Shown: piece after piece, positions 6,630 to 9,969 of the stretch | Numbering within the stretch: the first letter of the stretch is position 1 | Layout of the letters: each line of letters begins with the position of its first letter | Assembly: GCA_017469605.1 (NCBI GenBank) | Contig: JAFUGB010000312.1 | Coordinates: 1-9,969 of the forward strand | Reading direction: 5' to 3' | DNA length: 9,969 bases | Source: Clostridia bacterium | GTDB lineage: Bacteria; Bacillota; Clostridia; Christensenellales; Aristaeellaceae | Position numbers and translations under genes: made by a program | The notes under the pieces: model-generated | What the model saw: the letters and a program-made list of their open reading frames with translations, nothing else | Database searches by the model: none | What the model was told of the DNA's origin: nothing

Positions 6630-6681
6630 GATATGATGCGCGTCCATACCGTTATCCATCCATGAAAGGCAGACAGGCATT

Positions 6682-8019
6682 ATGAACACCCCCATCTGCG
6701 ATTTTGTACGCCAATACGCCCAGGGCGGCGCTGTGCGCATGCACATGCCGGGGCACAAGGGAACCGGCCCGCTGGGCGTTGAAGCGCTGGATATCACCGA
6801 GATCGCCGGGGCGGATGAGCTGTACCACGCCCGGGGCATCATCCGGGAAAGCGAGGACAACGCCGCCGCGCTTTTTGGCGCCCGCCGCACGCTGTACAGC
6901 GCCGAGGGCTCCAGCCTGTGCATCCGGGCCATGCTGTACCTGGCGCTGATCCGGGCCAGGCGGCTGGGCCTGCCCGCCCGGCTGCTGGCGGGGCGCAACG
7001 CCCACAAAACGCTGATGACCGCCTCGGCGCTGCTGGACATCGATATCGACTGGATCTTCCCGCGGCCGGGGGAAGGGCTGCTGCGCTGCACCGTTTCGCC
7101 CCAAACGCTGGAAAGCCGCCTGGCCCGGGAGCGGTACATGGCGGTCTATATCACCTCGCCCGATTACCTGGGGAACATGGCCGATGTGGCCGGGCTGGCG
7201 GCGGTATGCCATGCCCACGGCGTGCCGCTGCTGGTGGACAACGCCCACGGCGCGTACCTGCGCTTTCTGCCCCGGGACAGCCATCCCCTTTCGCTGGGGG
7301 CCGACCTGTGCTGCGATTCGGCCCATAAAACGCTTCCCTGCCTCACCGGCGCGGCCTACCTGCACATCGGCCAAAGCGCCCCGGAACCCTTCGCGGCCCT
7401 GGCCGAGCCCGCGCTTTCGCTGTTTGCCTCCACCAGCCCGTCCTACCTGATCCTGCAATCGCTGGACGCCGCGAACCCCTGCCTGGCCGGGGATTTTGGA
7501 GAGCGGCTGGCGGCCTGCGCCGCGCGGACGGCCATCCTGCGGGAAACGCTGCAAAATCATGGCTATACCCTCACGGGCGATGAACCCATGAAGCTGGCGC
7601 TGACGCCCAAGCCCTACGGATACACCGGCGACGATCTGCACGCGCTTCTTGGACAGCAGGGCATTGCCTGCGAGTTTTCAGACCCTGACCACCTGGTGCT
7701 GATGCCCGGGCCCATGCTGCCGGAGGCGGGCTATCAGCGGCTGGAAAGGGCGCTGCTGGACATTCCGCCGCGGGCCGCCATTGTCGGTTCGCCGCCCGAT
7801 TTGCCCCCTCCCGAGCGCGTATGCTCCATCCGGCAGGCCATGCTTTCGCCCCAGGCCGCGCTGCCCGTGTCCCAATGCCTGGGCCGCGTGCTGGCCGACG
7901 CCCACATGGGCTGCCCTCCCGCCGTACCCATCCTGGCCGCCGGGGAGCGCATCAACGCCGACGCGCTGAACTGCTTTGCGTATTACGGCCGGGAGGAATG
8001 CCGGGTAATGGCTCCGTGA
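6682..8019 (+). CDS. Orn/Lys/Arg decarboxylase family protein (YaaO/SpeA-like, PLP-dependent)
   Basis: The 445-residue protein is a fold-type I PLP enzyme of the arginine/lysine/ornithine decarboxylase group, which makes agmatine, cadaverine or putrescine. MHMPGHKG (20-27) is the family's N-terminal signature. AEGSS (74-78) is the phosphate-binding region and TSPDYLG (158-164) lies in the PLP domain. DNAHG (186-190) supplies the Asp that contacts the PLP ring nitrogen, and SAHKTL (213-218) carries the Schiff-base lysine K216. A smaller C-terminal domain ends with GCPPAVPILAAGERI. The length is slightly below the 470-490 usual for Firmicute members, mostly from short loops. The start at 6682 gives MNTPICDF; the ribosome-binding site (AAAGG, 6665-6669) is weak and distant. 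The substrate amino acid cannot be decided. YaaO homologues often sit next to tmk, but here the gene is followed by a terminator region. Confidence 0.85.
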   Translation: MNTPICDFVRQYAQGGAVRMHMPGHKGTGPLGVEALDITEIAGADELYHARGIIRESEDNAAALFGARRTLYSAEGSSLCIRAMLYLALIRARRLGLPARLLAGRNAHKTLMTASALLDIDIDWIFPRPGEGLLRCTVSPQTLESRLARERYMAVYITSPDYLGNMADVAGLAAVCHAHGVPLLVDNAHGAYLRFLPRDSHPLSLGADLCCDSAHKTLPCLTGAAYLHIGQSAPEPFAALAEPALSLFASTSPSYLILQSLDAANPCLAGDFGERLAACAARTAILRETLQNHGYTLTGDEPMKLALTPKPYGYTGDDLHALLGQQGIACEFSDPDHLVLMPGPMLPEAGYQRLERALLDIPPRAAIVGSPPDLPPPERVCSIRQAMLSPQAALPVSQCLGRVLADAHMGCPPAVPILAAGERINADALNCFAYYGREECRVMAP

Positions 8020-8030
8020 TTCCTTTCCGC

Positions 8031-8065
8031 AAAAATCCCTCCCGCAAATCCACGCGGGAGGGATT
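8031..8065 (-). terminator. Long hairpin after the decarboxylase gene, terminator-like on the minus strand
   Basis: AATCCCTCCCGC (8034-8045) pairs perfectly over 12 bp with GCGGGAGGGATT (8054-8065) around an 8-nt loop. Only the minus strand gives a T-run after the stem (8035-8031), so it would stop leftward transcription reaching the decarboxylase gene. It may also protect or pause the 3' end of the decarboxylase mRNA, which lies 14 bases upstream. Confidence 0.6.
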
Positions 8066-8228
8066 CAGATTATCCGGGAAGGTGTAGTTCTGATAGTCTG
8101 GCACCATGTAAGATGGCAAAGACTTTCGCAGTTCGCTCCAGATCGAAGCAATGACGTTTTCCGATATAGACGAACCTTTTTCAATCCCTAACTTTCACCA
8201 ACCCGCGTAATAGAAAAACGCCGGGAGT
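8066..8228. other. Convergent intergenic stretch, no gene called
   Basis: This stretch looks clearly less GC-rich than the genes to its left. On the minus strand one open frame reads SENVIASIWSELRKSLPSY then MVP (LPSYMVP at 8119-8099). The end resembles the LPxYMVP motif near the C-terminus of adenylate-forming domains, but no following GKVD motif or intact gene is present. It may be a decayed remnant or chance. No promoter or RNA gene is recognised. Confidence 0.25.
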
Positions 8229-8278
8229 AAAAATCAGCCCGCCATCAGTCCATCGGCTGATAGCGGGCTACAGTTTTT
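8229..8278. terminator. Bidirectional intrinsic terminator between convergent genes
   Basis: AGCCCGC (8236-8242) pairs with GCGGGCT (8263-8269) and, after one C/A mismatch, ATCAG (8244-8248) pairs with CTGAT (8257-8261), leaving an 8-nt loop. Plus-strand reading gives TTTTT at 8274-8278; minus-strand reading gives TTTTT at 8233-8229. It lies just after the stop of the SGNH gene (8285, minus) and also closes the decarboxylase transcript from the other side. Confidence 0.8.
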
Positions 8279-8284
8279 GTTAGC

Positions 8285-9969
8285 TTACTTGGTGAGTGCT
8301 ACCTCGAAGGTGATCTCTTCAGTGATCTCGTCCTCGGCAAGGGTGAAGTTCAGAGTAGCGGGATTTCTGCCCTCGGCCTCTGTATAGGTGATGGCAAAGC
8401 CCTCGGCGGTCTCGCTGCCGTCCAGGCGCTTCAGCATGGCAGCCAACGGATCGGGCAGGCTGTAGCCCTCGGGTACATCCACCTTCACAGACGCTTCGGT
8501 ATCACCGATGGTAGCGCACACGCCAGTGGTGGAAACAATGTTCTCACCATCGAGCAGGTGCATCATCACGCGGGTGGTCAGGTGCGCGTCGTCGTCCACT
8601 TCCACGCCTTCCTTGACGATTTCATAGGCAATCTGGCGCAGAGCCTTGTAGGTATCCGCATCCAGACGGACCGGGGTAGGTTCGATGGTCTCATCGCACT
8701 CGAAAGTAGTGCGGCGAGGATCGCCGCCCAGCATGTTGGCCACGTGCACACATGCGCTCAGGTATGCGCCGGTGTGACCCGGATGGCGATGGTCAAACAC
8801 AGCCCAAGGATCAATGCCCTCATGGAAAGCGCGGATGTAGGCCTTGCCAACGGGCGTCACAGGCAGCTGGCAAGCCTCGCCGGCGGCATAGTAGGCGTTG
8901 CGGATGCCCAGTTCCATTTCCTCCACATCGTGGAAGTCGGTGAAGCCGTTGTCGTTGATGATGTTGGTCAGACCCAGCGGAGAGCCCCATGTCGCATAGA
9001 GGTAAATCTTCGCATGATCCTGTGTATCGTTGATCTTCCCCTGCAGGCTCTTTACACCGTCAAGGAAGGTATCATAGTCCACAGCGGGCGTCACGCTCTG
9101 TTCCTGAATTACCACATAGTCGAAATCGTTAAAGTGATGCAGCAGTTCGTCCACTTGCTTGCCGCATTCGTCGGCAGCATCAGCATGCTTGTACAGGTAC
9201 CAGTTCGGACCGGCGATCATGTAAGTTTCCACATAATAGCCAAGGTCTTCCGCAATATCGTTGAAGATGCGGGGTACACCGCCGCTGAGGTTGCCGGGGT
9301 TGCCGTTCTGATAGGTAAAGCTGTTGCCGATGAACAGCACCTTGGTCTTCTCCCAAGCGACAGGATTGCCGTTGGCATCGTAGTGCCAATACTTCGCATC
9401 GTCGTCGGTGATGAGGGTCAGAATGTCATCCTGCTTCGCCATCATGTTCCAATACACGTCGTAAGAGACGGGTATATTCTCAGAATATTCGCCCAGCTCA
9501 CGGCCAGCCTCATAGGCGGCAATCTTGTTGGACAGCAACGTCTTGGCGTAGTTGTCCTTCTCCATCTTTGCGAGGGTGGCCTGCGCGGCCTCGTAGTTAT
9601 CAGGGGTGACCACGGTGTAGGATTCGGCCTCATCAGCCAGATCCGCCAGCGCGTTCAAAGCTTCGTCGTCAAGGGTATTGCCATGGAACACATCGTAGGC
9701 AATCTCGCGGATCAGCTTATATCCCGCTTCGTCATAGATCGCGCCCTTTTGCAGTTCACCAAATTCTTCCTTGTATTCCACGGTGGTCTGACGGGGATCA
9801 ATCCCCAGTATGGCCTGCGCATGGGTGCATGCGCTCAGGTACGCGCCCGCAAAGCCTTGATGGCGGTTGTCACGCGCCCAGATGTCCATGTTCTCGGTGA
9901 GATACATGTAGGTGAACGCTTTGCCGACATAGGTTACATCCAGACCGAACTTTTCGCCGGCCTCGGTGA
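8285..9969 (-). CDS. Tandem SGNH/DUF4886-like hydrolase, C-terminal part (cut by window edge)
   Basis: The frame is open from the right edge (first full codon at 9967) to TAA at 8285, giving about 561 residues; the true start is outside the window. Two SGNH-type modules are present. The edge-proximal one shows only its end, with the Asp/His pair in DNRH (9871-9860) followed by GAYLSAC. The second is complete: KVLFIGNSFT with the nucleophile Ser in GNSFT (9328-9314), VVIQEQS, LYATWG, and DHRHPGHTGAYLSAC with the Asp/His pair at 8794-8783. An acidic linker of about 80-100 residues separates them. A beta-rich C-terminal region of about 95 residues follows, perhaps an Ig-like or binding domain. 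DUF4886-type proteins are putative secreted esterases or deacetylases of glycans; the substrate here is unknown. Any signal peptide would lie upstream. Base use looks less GC-rich than in the left-hand genes. Confidence 0.8.
   Translation of the reverse strand, partial: TEAGEKFGLDVTYVGKAFTYMYLTENMDIWARDNRHQGFAGAYLSACTHAQAILGIDPRQTTVEYKEEFGELQKGAIYDEAGYKLIREIAYDVFHGNTLDDEALNALADLADEAESYTVVTPDNYEAAQATLAKMEKDNYAKTLLSNKIAAYEAGRELGEYSENIPVSYDVYWNMMAKQDDILTLITDDDAKYWHYDANGNPVAWEKTKVLFIGNSFTYQNGNPGNLSGGVPRIFNDIAEDLGYYVETYMIAGPNWYLYKHADAADECGKQVDELLHHFNDFDYVVIQEQSVTPAVDYDTFLDGVKSLQGKINDTQDHAKIYLYATWGSPLGLTNIINDNGFTDFHDVEEMELGIRNAYYAAGEACQLPVTPVGKAYIRAFHEGIDPWAVFDHRHPGHTGAYLSACVHVANMLGGDPRRTTFECDETIEPTPVRLDADTYKALRQIAYEIVKEGVEVDDDAHLTTRVMMHLLDGENIVSTTGVCATIGDTEASVKVDVPEGYSLPDPLAAMLKRLDGSETAEGFAITYTEAEGRNPATLNFTLAEDEITEEITFEVALTK
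8606..8851 (-). repeat. Second copy of an internal SGNH C-terminal module repeat
   Basis: This 82-codon unit starts at VGKAY and ends at EIVKEG. It matches the 83-codon unit at 9680-9928 (VGKAF to DVFHG) over the shared landmarks D-x-RH, GAYLSAC, DPR-x-TT and IAY. The two units show that the protein arose by duplication of a whole hydrolase module. Confidence 0.75.
9680..9928 (-). repeat. First copy of an internal SGNH C-terminal module repeat
   Basis: This 83-codon unit reads VGKAF to DVFHG and aligns with 8606-8851. It keeps the catalytic-type Asp and His (DNRH) and GAYLSAC. The matching Ser motif of this module would lie beyond the right edge. Confidence 0.75.

Noticed and set aside
6633..6665. 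Ten-codon upstream frame MMRVHTVIHP as a leader peptide
   Set aside because: It has no ribosome-binding site, lies after the terminator, and its codons are not enriched for Orn, Lys or Arg-related residues.
6652..7641. 329-codon open frame on the minus strand
   Set aside because: It is antisense to the decarboxylase gene, which has an intact SAHKTL motif and family length.
1..9969. CRISPR array, insertion sequence, tRNA or rRNA
   Set aside because: No regularly spaced direct repeats, transposase frame with inverted ends, cloverleaf with CCA-type ends or rRNA motifs were seen on either strand.

Overview
The window looks like chromosomal DNA of a GC-rich, probably spore-forming Clostridia-type Firmicute. 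The left edge holds the start of a SpoIIGA-like sporulation protease gene. There is also a YaaO-type Orn/Lys/Arg decarboxylase and a NAGPA-type phosphodiester glycosidase, promoters are of the SigA type, and terminators are intrinsic. This is judged from sequence features only; no taxonomic search was possible.

Layout. (1) 1-117, minus: 5' end of a spoIIGA-like gene, with a hairpin over its ribosome-binding site. (2) 243-792: no convincing protein gene. This stretch is almost continuously self-complementary on the minus strand. It includes a compact multi-branched junction (443-570) and ends in a canonical intrinsic terminator (243-268), so it is a candidate structured RNA or a folded repeat, and it is the most unusual part of the window. 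(3) 793-6368, minus: a four-gene envelope-type operon. In transcription order it encodes a membrane-anchored phosphodiester glycosidase, a diverged Lgt-fold membrane protein lacking key Lgt residues, a natural GldF-GldG fusion (ABC-2 permease plus periplasmic domain), and a DUF4340 protein. A SigA-like promoter at 6417-6445 precedes it. The ABC ATPase expected with GldFG is not in the window. (4) 6504-6681, plus: a perfect TTGACA-N17-TATAAT promoter, then a ~90-nt leader ending in a 12-bp terminator hairpin, then the Orn/Lys/Arg decarboxylase gene (6682-8019). The leader is either an attenuator or riboswitch for the decarboxylase or a separate small RNA. (5) 8020-8284: convergent intergenic region with two terminator hairpins and base composition that looks less GC-rich. 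(6) 8285-9969, minus: 3' part of a large gene encoding tandem SGNH/DUF4886-like hydrolase modules, running off the right edge.

The four minus-strand operon genes overlap or lie close together and all encode membrane or surface proteins, so they probably act together at the cell envelope. The substrate cannot be read from the sequence. I see no CRISPR array, insertion sequence, tRNA or rRNA.
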